The position numbers were made by a program, and so were the translations under genes. Below are positions 56,016 to 64,000 of a DNA stretch of 64,000 bases, one piece after another (position 1 is the first letter of the stretch; each line of letters starts with the position of its first letter). Origin of the DNA: JBDIVL01 sp039794405. Its GTDB lineage: Bacteria > Planctomycetota > Brocadiia > Brocadiales > Brocadiaceae. The notes beneath the pieces are model-generated. The model was given only the letters and a program-made list of their open reading frames with translations. It ran no database searches and was not told the DNA's origin. The DNA lies in contig JBDIVL010000010.1 of NCBI GenBank assembly GCA_039794405.1, positions 1-64,000 on the forward strand, written 5' to 3'.

Positions 56016-56083
56016 AAATTAATTATCCATCCCTTATTAAAAATCTTTATCTGTAGTTTCGAATTTTTTATCGGTCTGGGGCT

Positions 56084-57466
56084 TTATCTCGCCAATTTTT
56101 TCTCCCAATATACAATACGTTTTTTAACAAACCCCGGTGCAGTGGAACCATAGCTCCTATAATTTTTAATGCAATTCTCAACTCCAAGCACCTTATAGAC
56201 ATCCTCCTCTATGATAGAGGAAAATGCCTTAAAACCCTCCAATCGCAGGTCAATTAACCTGCAATGAACCCTCACACATTCCCGTACAATTTTTCCTACA
56301 ATCTCATGCGCCATGCGAAATGGAATACCTTTTTTAACCAGATATTCTGCTAGTGCAGTAGCATCAATAAACCCCTTCTCACAGGCAGACATCATCCGAT
56401 CCGCATTGAAAACTGTATGAGTAACAAGCTCAGTGAGGATAGATAATGAAGTTTGAACAATATCGGTTGCATCGAATGCCGACAATTTATCCTCCTGCAT
56501 ATCACGATTGTAGCTTAAGGGCAATCCCTTAAGCAGGGTAAGTAATGAAGTCAAATGCCCGAAGACGCGGCCACACTTTCCCCGAATCAATTCCAATACA
56601 TCAGGATTTTTCTTTTGCGGCATAATGCTCGAACCTGTACAGTAAGCATCACTTATTTCAATAAATTTAAATTCATCGTTACACCAAATAATCCATTCCT
56701 CACAAAGCCGAGAAAGATGCATGGCAATCATGGAAAGGCAAAATGCATACTCAATACAAAAATCCCTGTCACTCACTGCGTCCATACTATTCTCGCAAGC
56801 ACCTTGAAAATTGAGTAATCTTGCTGTAAATACCGGATCGGTTGCAAGTGTTGTTCCGGCAAAGGCACATGCACCTAACGGTGATTTATTGAGCCGAACG
56901 GAACAGTCTTTAAGCCGTGCCTTATCTCGCTCAAACATTTCTACATATGCCAATAAGTAATGGGATAACAAAACAGGTTGAGCATGTTGAAAATGGGTAA
57001 AACCTGGCATAATCAGACCAAAATACTTTTTCCCTTTTTTTATCAATTCCTTTTGTAACGCTGATAAAAACTCCGTCACTATCTGCGTTTGATCACGCGT
57101 CCAGAGGCGGAAGTCAAGGGCAACCTGATCATTCCGGCTCCGGGCAGTGTGAAGCTTCTTGCCGGCCTCACCGATCCGTTCAATTAATGCCGACTCTATA
57201 TTCATATGAATATCTTCAAGGGATTTTTTGAACTCAAATTTTTGAGCTACAATCTCTGATAAAATTTCCTTCAGTCCCTTAACAATTGCATCCTTTTCCT
57301 TTTCGGTAATAAGCTTACATCTTGCAAGCATCGTTGCGTGGGCTATACTGCCATCAATATCATATTTATAAAACCTCCAATCAAAAGAGATTGACTCGGT
57401 AAAGGACTCCACCGAGGATGCAGTCTGTTTCGTAAATCGTCCTCCCCACGGTTTTTTTTGTTTCAT
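56084..57466 (-). CDS. argH: Argininosuccinate lyase
   Basis: 460 residues, full length. The fumarase-superfamily signature GSSIMPQKKNPD (about 277-288) with the catalytic serine, and HTARSRNDQVALD near residue 104, identify ArgH. It splits argininosuccinate into arginine and fumarate. Probably first gene of the minus-strand run through lysA into sulfur assimilation. Confidence 0.96.
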   Translation of the reverse strand: MKQKKPWGGRFTKQTASSVESFTESISFDWRFYKYDIDGSIAHATMLARCKLITEKEKDAIVKGLKEILSEIVAQKFEFKKSLEDIHMNIESALIERIGEAGKKLHTARSRNDQVALDFRLWTRDQTQIVTEFLSALQKELIKKGKKYFGLIMPGFTHFQHAQPVLLSHYLLAYVEMFERDKARLKDCSVRLNKSPLGACAFAGTTLATDPVFTARLLNFQGACENSMDAVSDRDFCIEYAFCLSMIAMHLSRLCEEWIIWCNDEFKFIEISDAYCTGSSIMPQKKNPDVLELIRGKCGRVFGHLTSLLTLLKGLPLSYNRDMQEDKLSAFDATDIVQTSLSILTELVTHTVFNADRMMSACEKGFIDATALAEYLVKKGIPFRMAHEIVGKIVRECVRVHCRLIDLRLEGFKAFSSIIEEDVYKVLGVENCIKNYRSYGSTAPGFVKKRIVYWEKKLAR

Positions 57467-57835
57467 ACTATTCTATCTTTCTAGAAATTCATCACTTTCA
57501 TAAAATAACCTAACCTGATCCAAATTTGCAACTGGGCCTACACGGGAAAAGCTAGTAACATGAAACAACATGCCTCTCTATAAGAAATTCCTCAACATGA
57601 AAAATAAAGCATGTACTATAGCTAAATATGTGGATCTAGTCAACACAATTTGGCGAACCATAAGACTTTATACATTTAAACTATTATGGCTGTAAATTAC
57701 AGAATAAACATAGTATACGATTATCAACAACTAAACAATACAAACGAAAGAATAGGCACAGCAAAACACAGGAAAACCTCTAACCAAAAACGATTTTCAG
57801 TTGACAACTTCTTTTTACAACACTATCATTTCAGA

Positions 57836-58810
57836 ATGAATTACTTTAGAAACCTAAAGCAATCTAAAAAGATACTCATAGTATTCTTACTCATAGTATG
57901 CATAAGTAGCATAATTGCCCCTTTCATAAAGGTCGCTTTAGATTCATTGCTATCAGTAAATCCTTTCATGGTACGCTTGTTGGATTACGAGCACGGGAGT
58001 TATGATTTTGGAAAGGTCATGCGCCGTATCATGTTAGCAGTGGCCATACTCATAATATTCTTATTAAGAAAACCGCTCCTCCTTAAATCTCTTACAGCTA
58101 TTGGTATAAAAAACGCTGAAGGGTGGTGGAAACAGTTACAAACAGGATTTATCCTTGGTACGGGTATGTTAATCATGTATACATCTTTCTTGTACGCTAA
58201 TGGTACAAAAATATTCGAGATAGAGGTGAAGTCCTTTAGTGATTTACTAGTTCAACTCTCAAAAATATTCTTCGTTGCTGGTCTTATTGGTTTTATTGAA
58301 GAGGTTTTTTTCAGAGGTTTTATACTTCAAAGTTTATTGAAAGATATGCAAACCGTATTTGCTGTTTTTGTTAGCAGCATACTTTATTCTTCATTACATT
58401 TCTTAAAAATAGAGCTACACTCTTCCCCGGGTATCCAGCCATTTATTGGTTTTACGGTAATATACCGGTTCTTTGAGAACCTCATATTGAATTTTACCAC
58501 AATTTTACCCTCTTTAGTTGGTCTTTTTCTGGTTGGTGTAGTATTGTCTTATGCCTGCCTAAGGACAAACTCACTGTATTTGGCTATCGGACTCCACGCC
58601 GGATGGGTATTTCTTATCAAGGTAAATCATTTATTCTTTGATAATGCAAAATCAAGTTTTCGATGGTTGTACGGTGATAGTAATATGGTTACTGGTGTAC
58701 TTGGGTGGATCCTTTTAATCGTTACCCTATTCCTTATACGATTTGTGACAAAAATACCATTCGAATGGAAAAAACGCTACAAGAACTCGCCGAGCACGTT
58801 GGAGGCATAG
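57836..58810 (+). CDS. CPBP (CAAX-like) intramembrane protease family protein
   Basis: 324 residues from ATG 57836; an earlier in-frame ATG at 57686 would add 50 polar residues without family resemblance. About eight helices. CPBP motifs: GFIEEVFFRGFIL (EExxxR), LYSSLHFLK and a late HAGWVF. Such proteins are predicted metal-type intramembrane proteases. Its 3' end overlaps lpxD by 46 bases. Confidence 0.85.
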   Translation: MNYFRNLKQSKKILIVFLLIVCISSIIAPFIKVALDSLLSVNPFMVRLLDYEHGSYDFGKVMRRIMLAVAILIIFLLRKPLLLKSLTAIGIKNAEGWWKQLQTGFILGTGMLIMYTSFLYANGTKIFEIEVKSFSDLLVQLSKIFFVAGLIGFIEEVFFRGFILQSLLKDMQTVFAVFVSSILYSSLHFLKIELHSSPGIQPFIGFTVIYRFFENLILNFTTILPSLVGLFLVGVVLSYACLRTNSLYLAIGLHAGWVFLIKVNHLFFDNAKSSFRWLYGDSNMVTGVLGWILLIVTLFLIRFVTKIPFEWKKRYKNSPSTLEA

Positions 58811-59805
58811 TTGTTGGAGATCCTTCTGTAAAGATATACGGTGTCATGGGCATCGACGATGCCCGGGAAGGGTATATTACCTTCATATCAAATGATAAAT
58901 ATATCAGGAAGATTCACCAAACCAAGGCCTCGGCCATCATCGTTTCTCCGAAATTAAAAGATGCAAAAAAGAACCTTTTAGTGTGTAACAATCCCTATCT
59001 TTCCTTTGCAAAGTTGGTAGAACTCTTGATGTACAAAAAGCCCGCTTACCGAGCAGGCATCGATGATTCTGCAAAGATTGACAGAACAGCAATAATTGGC
59101 CAGGATGTTTCTATTCAGGCGTACGTTACCATAGGAAAAAACACACGTATTGGAGCCCGTGTAATCATGTACCCATGCGTCTATATTGGAGACAATTGCA
59201 CCATCGGTGATGATACTGTTATCTATCCGAATGCAGTAATTTATAACGATACGGCAGTTGGTAACCGGGTCACCATCCATAGCAACACCGTCATTGGCAG
59301 TAGTGGTTTTGGATACGCACCAGATGGCGAAACTTACCATAAGATTCCACAGGTTGGCGTTACCATAATTGAAGATGATGTAGACATCGGTGCAAATACA
59401 ACAATTAACCGTGCCGTGTTAGGAGAAACGATTATTCGGAAAGGTACAAAAATCGACAGTCAGGTTGTTATTTCGCATAATGTAGAAATCGGCGAAAACA
59501 CTCTCATCGTATCTCAGGTAGGTATTGCAGGCTCAGCGAAGATTGGAAAACACGTAACCCTTGCAGGCGGGGTTGGAATTATCGGACACATTAAAGTTGG
59601 CGATAATGTTACTGTTGGCGGATATTCTGGTGTGGCAAATGATCTTCCCAGCAACGGAACTTATTTAGGAACACCTGCACTCCCTATCCAGCGCATGCGC
59701 CGGTGTTATGTGATTATTGAAAAATTGCCGGAAATAAAAGAAAATATGAAAAATATAGAAAAAAGGATAAAGAAGTTAGAAGATTTATGGAAAAACTCGG
59801 ATTGA
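58765..59805 (+). CDS. lpxD: UDP-3-O-acylglucosamine N-acyltransferase
   Basis: 346 residues from ATG 58765, inside the upstream gene. An N-terminal uridine-binding domain (TLQELAEHVGGIVVGDPSVKI, residues about 4-24) is followed by a long left-handed beta-helix of hexapeptide repeats (IGENTLIVSQVGIAGSAKIG) and a C-terminal helix. The loop NTVIGSSGFGYAPD is diagnostic. It adds the N-linked acyl chain in lipid A synthesis, so the cell makes an LPS-type outer membrane. It overlaps lpxI by 19 bases. Confidence 0.95.
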   Translation: MEKTLQELAEHVGGIVVGDPSVKIYGVMGIDDAREGYITFISNDKYIRKIHQTKASAIIVSPKLKDAKKNLLVCNNPYLSFAKLVELLMYKKPAYRAGIDDSAKIDRTAIIGQDVSIQAYVTIGKNTRIGARVIMYPCVYIGDNCTIGDDTVIYPNAVIYNDTAVGNRVTIHSNTVIGSSGFGYAPDGETYHKIPQVGVTIIEDDVDIGANTTINRAVLGETIIRKGTKIDSQVVISHNVEIGENTLIVSQVGIAGSAKIGKHVTLAGGVGIIGHIKVGDNVTVGGYSGVANDLPSNGTYLGTPALPIQRMRRCYVIIEKLPEIKENMKNIEKRIKKLEDLWKNSD

Positions 59806-60605
59806 TCGCTGGAAATGGCCGGTTCCCGATACTCTTTGCCAGAGGAGCACGAAATAACAATGTCTCCATCATTGCCGTTGGCATTGAAGGAGAAGCATCT
59901 CCGGAGATCGAGCAATATGTAGAAAAACTTTACTGGGTAGGTGTTGCCCAAATTGGAAAACTCATTAAGATATTGAAGCACGAACACATATCGAAGGCTG
60001 TCATGGCAGGTGGACTTACAAAGACCAATATGTTCTCTTCCTGGAGAAATCTTCGATTCATGCCAGACATAAGGACGATTAACCTCTGGTATAGAAACGT
60101 AAAAAAAAGAGATGATCACTCGCTGCTTGGGGCAGTGGCTGATGAGTTGTTGAAAGATGGTATCGAATTACAGGATTCCACCCTCTATGTACCACAACTC
60201 CTAGCCCAAAAGGGAATATTAACGAAAAAGCAGCCTACGGAAAAAGAAATGGAAGATGTCCACTTCGGGTGGCCCATTGTTAAAGAAATGTCAAGGTTTG
60301 GTATTGGACAATGCCTTGTAGTAAAAGAAAAAGTCGTTTTAGCTGTGGAAGCTATAGAAGGCACTGATGAAACGGTCCGCCGGGGGGGGGATCTTGGGAA
60401 AGGAAATATTGTTGTCATCAAGGTTAGCAAACAAGATTTTGATCCTCGGTTTGATATTCCTACCGTTGGTCTGGAAACCATCAAAACACTAAAAGAATCT
60501 TCTGCTTCCGTTCTTGCTCTCGAAGCAGGCAAAACACTCATCCTTGACGTAGAAGAAACCATCAAGGCTGCAGATTACGCAGGTATTTCTATTATTGGAC
60601 TGTAA
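59787..60605 (+). CDS. lpxI: UDP-2,3-diacylglucosamine pyrophosphatase LpxI
   Basis: 272 residues. The start KLGLIAGNGRFPILFARGA and KAVMAGGLTKTNMF, DDHSLLGAVADEL and GWPIVKEMSRFGIGQCLVVK are DUF1009/LpxI blocks. It hydrolyses UDP-2,3-diacylglucosamine to lipid X, using an enzyme unrelated to LpxH. Coupled to lpxD by overlap. Confidence 0.94.
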   Translation: MEKLGLIAGNGRFPILFARGARNNNVSIIAVGIEGEASPEIEQYVEKLYWVGVAQIGKLIKILKHEHISKAVMAGGLTKTNMFSSWRNLRFMPDIRTINLWYRNVKKRDDHSLLGAVADELLKDGIELQDSTLYVPQLLAQKGILTKKQPTEKEMEDVHFGWPIVKEMSRFGIGQCLVVKEKVVLAVEAIEGTDETVRRGGDLGKGNIVVIKVSKQDFDPRFDIPTVGLETIKTLKESSASVLALEAGKTLILDVEETIKAADYAGISIIGL

Positions 60606-60790
60606 TGGCTATTCCTTAAATTTCCGACACCCTCTCGCCAGACCTCGCATGTACTCAAATCATAAAAGAGTATCAGAATTGGTGTGATTACCGTATTATT
60701 TTGTAAAAGTTCTTTTCCTATTTTCATTTTGGTTGCAGTTGCGCCACACTGTGTATTATCTGTCAGAAAAGAATATCTGGAGTAATTTTT

Positions 60791-61411
60791 ATGTATAGCA
60801 ATACAATTAGCCTCATAGGGGCAACCTTTCTCATTGCCATGGTACATGCTGTAATGCCAACACACTGGATGCCCTTTGCACTGATAGGAAAAGAACAAAA
60901 ATGGAGCTTAACAAAAACCATCTTTGTTACTGCCATCGCAGGATTCGGTCATTCCATAACAACAAGCGTTTTGGGGTCCATAATTGCGATCCTCGGATTT
61001 CAGATAACAAAATATATAGAAGCCTTTTCAGAACCTTTGTCAGGTTCCATCTTAATCATCCTGGGCATCATTTTTATTATTGTTGGAAGATTAAAACCAC
61101 ACACCCATAATCACGGTCGCTTAACGTTTTCAGATAAGGCCATTGTCATTTCGCTGTTCATGATGTTAAGCTTCTCACCCTGTGTTGCTATGTTGCCTAT
61201 ATTTCTTGCAGCAAGCACATTTAGCTTTGGCATGCTTTTGCTACTCTGCATAATCTTGTCTGCAACGACAGTCTCTGTTATGTTAATATTAACGATCCTG
61301 GCCTACAGCGGTGTGAAAAAAATAATTTTTTCTAAAATTGAACACTATGAGAAAGAAATTATTGGTGGAATACTGTCACTTATAGGGATCATATTCCTTA
61401 TAGTACATTAA
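60791..61411 (+). CDS. Six-helix membrane protein, metal-transporter-like (NicO/RcnA or TauE/UreH type)
   Basis: 206 residues with six hydrophobic helices. Histidines lie in helix starts (MVHAVMPTHWMPF, GFGHSITTS) and in a central His-rich loop (KPHTHNHGR), a layout seen in nickel/cobalt exporters and related UreH/TauE-like proteins. Substrate not determinable; Ni2+ or Co2+ efflux is the best guess. It lies 185 bases after lpxI with its own start. Confidence 0.65.
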   Translation: MYSNTISLIGATFLIAMVHAVMPTHWMPFALIGKEQKWSLTKTIFVTAIAGFGHSITTSVLGSIIAILGFQITKYIEAFSEPLSGSILIILGIIFIIVGRLKPHTHNHGRLTFSDKAIVISLFMMLSFSPCVAMLPIFLAASTFSFGMLLLLCIILSATTVSVMLILTILAYSGVKKIIFSKIEHYEKEIIGGILSLIGIIFLIVH

Positions 61412-61461
61412 CCTCCCGAAACAGCAAAGCCGCGGACAAACAAGAAAAAGTATCCAAAATA

Positions 61462-63402
61462 CTATAATATGATCCGAACATCACCCCTTCGTTTCGTAAA
61501 ATGTATTGCATCAAAATATTCCAGCAAAGGGATAGCAAACTTACGGGAAGTTTTGGTTAAATCCCTGAACTCCGCTACACTTATGGACCCGTGTTTATCA
61601 ACATATTCCTTAATGATCCCTTTTACTGTATTGAGCACGGTTGCATGAAAATAAAGACTATTCCCTACTTCGACTAGCCTTTTCTGTTCAACAAGCATTG
61701 GGATGATAGTACTGCCGGAGACCCCGAATTTTGCACGCGCTTCCTCCAAAGAAGGCGGAGTCCCTCCCCCTTTTTTGAAAAATTCTTCTAATCTATCTGC
61801 GGTACTTTTATCCTGTCCCGACACCTCTATTTGAAAACCCATGAGTGACAGTTTGTTATCAATACATTTAATAACCCTTTCATTCTTTAAGGCAGAGAGA
61901 GAAACGGTAATTAACGAAGGATGGGTATCTTTACCAAGGAGTATTTTAAGATGCGCCTCCTCTATACCCATTTTTAAAGGGTTCTCTTTGTGAAATACCT
62001 TGAGTACATGCACAATTTTCTCTTTTAATGAGGAAATAACATTCCGGTGAAATACAACACCCTTTCCATCAATATCAGATTTTACCAGGAACCCTTTCTT
62101 GATCAACTCTGCAATGATATCTTCCGCCGACGAAGGATGAATATTAACCAGCATGGAAACTTCATGAGCGGTAATTATTCCATGGACATTATTCAAATAT
62201 ATATGTTCTACCATGCCTGAAAGATTCCCACTGGAAAAAATTTTAAGAGATTTCAGTGTTTCCTCTTTGAAACGTTTTAATCGGGTATTGCTGCATCTGA
62301 TGATCTTTCCTCCGCCGATAGTATAAGCAGGTGAATAGCAACGAATAATAAACCGGTCTTCCCTTTCTGCTACAATAGGATGCTCCAGAAGAAATTGAGC
62401 CAGACATTCTTCACCGGGATTTAGCAGTTCTTTATCGAGTAGGATAACACGCCCCATTACCTCTGAAGTATGAATGTGTAACCGTATCCTTGCCCTGTTT
62501 TTTAAGGGGCTTTTTGCAGTCTTAACCAATCTCAATAATCCATCAACGATATTTGCCGGATGCAAGTATCCCGGAACGGATAGCTCAAAGCCGCGTTTGA
62601 TTTCAGGTGATTTAATACCAGCCAAATTGACTGCAGCCCGCTGTCCAGAAAACGCCGTATTTACCCGTTCACCAGTTATCTCAATGCCCCTTATGCGCAA
62701 GATTTTTTTGATGGGCAATATTTCCACTTCATCCTCAACCGAAATCTGGCCGCCCAAAACAGGGCCCGTTACAACACACCCATAACCTGATATGGTAAAA
62801 GACCGGTCAACGGGAAGCCGGAATACACGGATACTGCCCTGGGTTTTTATCTTGGCAACAAGCCCTTTTATCGCAGCCTTACAGGATTCGATCCCCTCAC
62901 CGGTAACCGTAGATACCGGTATGATGGGTGCGTGCTCTAAAGAAGTACCTGCCAGGATGTTTTTGATATCTTCCTGCACTACCGCTAACCATTCGTCCGT
63001 CACAAGGTCTCGTTTCGTTAAAACAACAATGCCGTGCCGAATACCGAGGAGGTTTATGATCTCCAAATGTTCAACGGTTTGCGGCATAACACCGTCATCA
63101 GCAGCGACAACAAATAAGACAAGATTTATACTCGTTGCACCTGCCAGCATGTTTTTAACAAAACGCTCATGTCCGGGAACATCAACAATGCTGATCCTTC
63201 GGTTTGAGTCCAGATCCAGATAGGCAAAGCCTAAATCAATGGTCAACCCACGTCGTTTCTCTTCCGGGAGCCTATCGGTATCAATACCCGTTAACGTCCT
63301 TACGAGCGATGTCTTTCCATGGTCAATATGTCCGGCTGTCCCGATAATAATATGTTCAATATGGTGGATATTACTTAATTGTTGAGTGTTTGATCGTTTC
63401 AT
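61462..63402 (-). CDS. selB: Selenocysteine-specific elongation factor SelB
   Basis: 646 residues from ATG 63402; a longer frame begins at TTG and has no ribosome site. G-domain: GTAGHIDHGKTSL, DVPGHERF and TKRD, followed by three beta-barrel domains and about four winged-helix repeats in the C-terminal 260 residues that bind the SECIS hairpin. It delivers Sec-tRNA to in-frame UGA codons. With selA upstream this shows that the cell makes selenoproteins. Confidence 0.95.
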   Translation of the reverse strand: MKRSNTQQLSNIHHIEHIIIGTAGHIDHGKTSLVRTLTGIDTDRLPEEKRRGLTIDLGFAYLDLDSNRRISIVDVPGHERFVKNMLAGATSINLVLFVVAADDGVMPQTVEHLEIINLLGIRHGIVVLTKRDLVTDEWLAVVQEDIKNILAGTSLEHAPIIPVSTVTGEGIESCKAAIKGLVAKIKTQGSIRVFRLPVDRSFTISGYGCVVTGPVLGGQISVEDEVEILPIKKILRIRGIEITGERVNTAFSGQRAAVNLAGIKSPEIKRGFELSVPGYLHPANIVDGLLRLVKTAKSPLKNRARIRLHIHTSEVMGRVILLDKELLNPGEECLAQFLLEHPIVAEREDRFIIRCYSPAYTIGGGKIIRCSNTRLKRFKEETLKSLKIFSSGNLSGMVEHIYLNNVHGIITAHEVSMLVNIHPSSAEDIIAELIKKGFLVKSDIDGKGVVFHRNVISSLKEKIVHVLKVFHKENPLKMGIEEAHLKILLGKDTHPSLITVSLSALKNERVIKCIDNKLSLMGFQIEVSGQDKSTADRLEEFFKKGGGTPPSLEEARAKFGVSGSTIIPMLVEQKRLVEVGNSLYFHATVLNTVKGIIKEYVDKHGSISVAEFRDLTKTSRKFAIPLLEYFDAIHFTKRRGDVRIIL

Positions 63403-63468
63403 TAGGTTATCGTTGTTTGTTGTTATTTTAGCTAAGACCTTCGGCAACTTTATCTGTTATGAGGACAT

Positions 63469-63569
63469 AGTAGGGCAAGGCTATGGTAGAGATACGGAGC
63501 TCCGTATCCCTACGATGCTTCCCCACCCAAATACATGCAAGAGATAGCAACCCTAAAGGGTGCCCTACT
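63469..63569. repeat. MITE-like palindromic element between selA and selB
   Basis: Perfect 9-base inverted ends AGTAGGGCA (63469-63477) / TGCCCTACT (63561-63569). Inside is a 28-base near-perfect palindrome (63486-63513, arms GTAGAGATACGGAG / CTCCGTATCCCTAC) and CCCTAAAGGG. About 100 bases in total, like the element at 11.4 kb. It separates selA from selB. Confidence 0.55.
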
Positions 63570-63631
63570 CCTGGTTTGAATTTCCTATACGTTAAATTAT
63601 AAACGGAAAAGGGGGAAATGGAAATGAGAAA

Positions 63632-64000
63632 TCAAAGTTCAAAACTAGAGGATATCTTTTCCAATGCAGTAACAATTATATCAATCTCAGCATCATCATA
63701 TAGAGTGCGCATGTCTAAAAGGACATGATTATTCTCAATCCTTGCAAAGATTGGAGGGGTATAGCTTCTCAATTGAGCAGCCAATTCTTCAACGGATATT
63801 TTCTTTGGGATAAGAGATACAAGCCTTGACAGAATCCCTTCACCAGGGAGTGCCCCGCCACCCATCTCCGAGATCCCGTCTACTACAGAGATATCGAAGG
63901 AAGCCTTTGTTTCAGGGCTTACCTTATGTATGAGTCGTCTGCATCTTTCTTCGACTGCTTCAAGCGGCATGAGAATCATCCTCAGAACCGGAATCCTTTT
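63632..64000 (-). CDS. selA: L-seryl-tRNA(Sec) selenium transferase, C-terminal fragment
   Basis: About 122 codons up to the right edge; the open frame continues through it (KRIPVLRMILMPLEAVEERC), so the 5' part lies outside. The blocks FDISVVDGISEMGGGALPG, YTPPIFARIENNHVLLDMRT (split) and the final helix match the SelA C-terminal domain. It converts Ser-tRNA(Sec) to Sec-tRNA(Sec). The PLP lysine is beyond the window. selB follows 230 bases downstream. Confidence 0.93.
   Translation of the reverse strand, partial: KRIPVLRMILMPLEAVEERCRRLIHKVSPETKASFDISVVDGISEMGGGALPGEGILSRLVSLIPKKISVEELAAQLRSYTPPIFARIENNHVLLDMRTLYDDAEIDIIVTALEKISSSFEL

Noticed and set aside
1..64000. CRISPR arrays, tRNA or rRNA genes, intact insertion sequences
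   Set aside because: No regularly spaced repeats, cloverleaf-like sequence, rRNA stretch or transposase gene was seen in either strand.

Overview
The window looks like chromosomal DNA of an anammox planctomycete (order Brocadiales); I cannot fix the genus. The strongest evidence is a minus-strand operon at 43.6-50.5 kb. It encodes a Rieske protein, a large GltD-like flavoprotein with ferredoxin domains, a b6-type cytochrome b, a subunit IV-like protein, a hexaheme cytochrome and a membrane-anchored octaheme protein of the hydroxylamine-oxidoreductase family. This gene set is the hallmark of an anammox Rieske/cytochrome b respiratory complex. Supporting evidence is the low-to-moderate GC content, Gram-negative lipid A genes (lpxD, lpxI), selenocysteine genes (selA, selB), and formate/nitrite handling genes at the left edge.

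Layout. 0-5.7 kb (minus strand): start of a Tat-exported molybdopterin oxidoreductase, a FocA/NirC channel, a small coiled-coil membrane protein, a Cache-HAMP sensor with three near-identical PAS domains and no output domain, and an HPP-family membrane protein. 5.7-6.6 kb is a non-coding regulatory stretch with repeated GTAAAC-N4-GTTTAY palindromes. 6.6-31.4 kb is an osmolyte island, mostly plus strand: SDR, DUF5752 protein, TreT trehalose synthase, sugar ABC permease and ATPase, a P-type ATPase overlapping a solute-binding protein, PsiE, a second P-type ATPase fused to a second solute-binding protein, the partner permease, a glucosylglycerate phosphatase/synthase pair, an MGS-like glycosyltransferase, a DUF2062 protein, two minus-strand membrane/exported proteins, a TetR regulator, and otsAB. 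31.4-32.7 kb is decayed accessory DNA (a frameshifted gene, an attC-like palindrome, a DUF2283-like remnant).

32.7-43.5 kb (minus strand): an FHA-trypsin protease operon with two exported proteins, hpt, a TPR lipoprotein, a histidine kinase/response-regulator-GGDEF pair, and a polyamine-type cluster (agmatinase, outer-membrane barrel, PotD-like binding protein). 43.6-50.5 kb is the bc-complex operon. 50.7-54.7 kb is a sulfur-assimilation cluster (TusA-like, JAMM protease, cysteine synthase, DsrE-like, siroheme sulfite reductase, siroheme synthase), preceded by lysA and argH. 57.8-61.4 kb (plus strand): CPBP protease, lpxD, lpxI and a metal-transporter-like membrane protein. 61.5-64 kb (minus strand): selB and the 3' part of selA.

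The most unusual item is the P-type ATPase/solute-binding-protein unit. It occurs twice in tandem inside a TreT/ABC sugar cluster, once as two genes overlapping by four bases and once as a single 1,322-residue polypeptide. The topology would place the binding domain outside the membrane, tethered to an ion pump. I know of no described system that couples a sugar ABC transporter and trehalose synthesis to an ion pump in this way. Several families of short palindromic dispersed repeats lie between genes. No tRNA, rRNA, CRISPR array or intact insertion sequence was seen.
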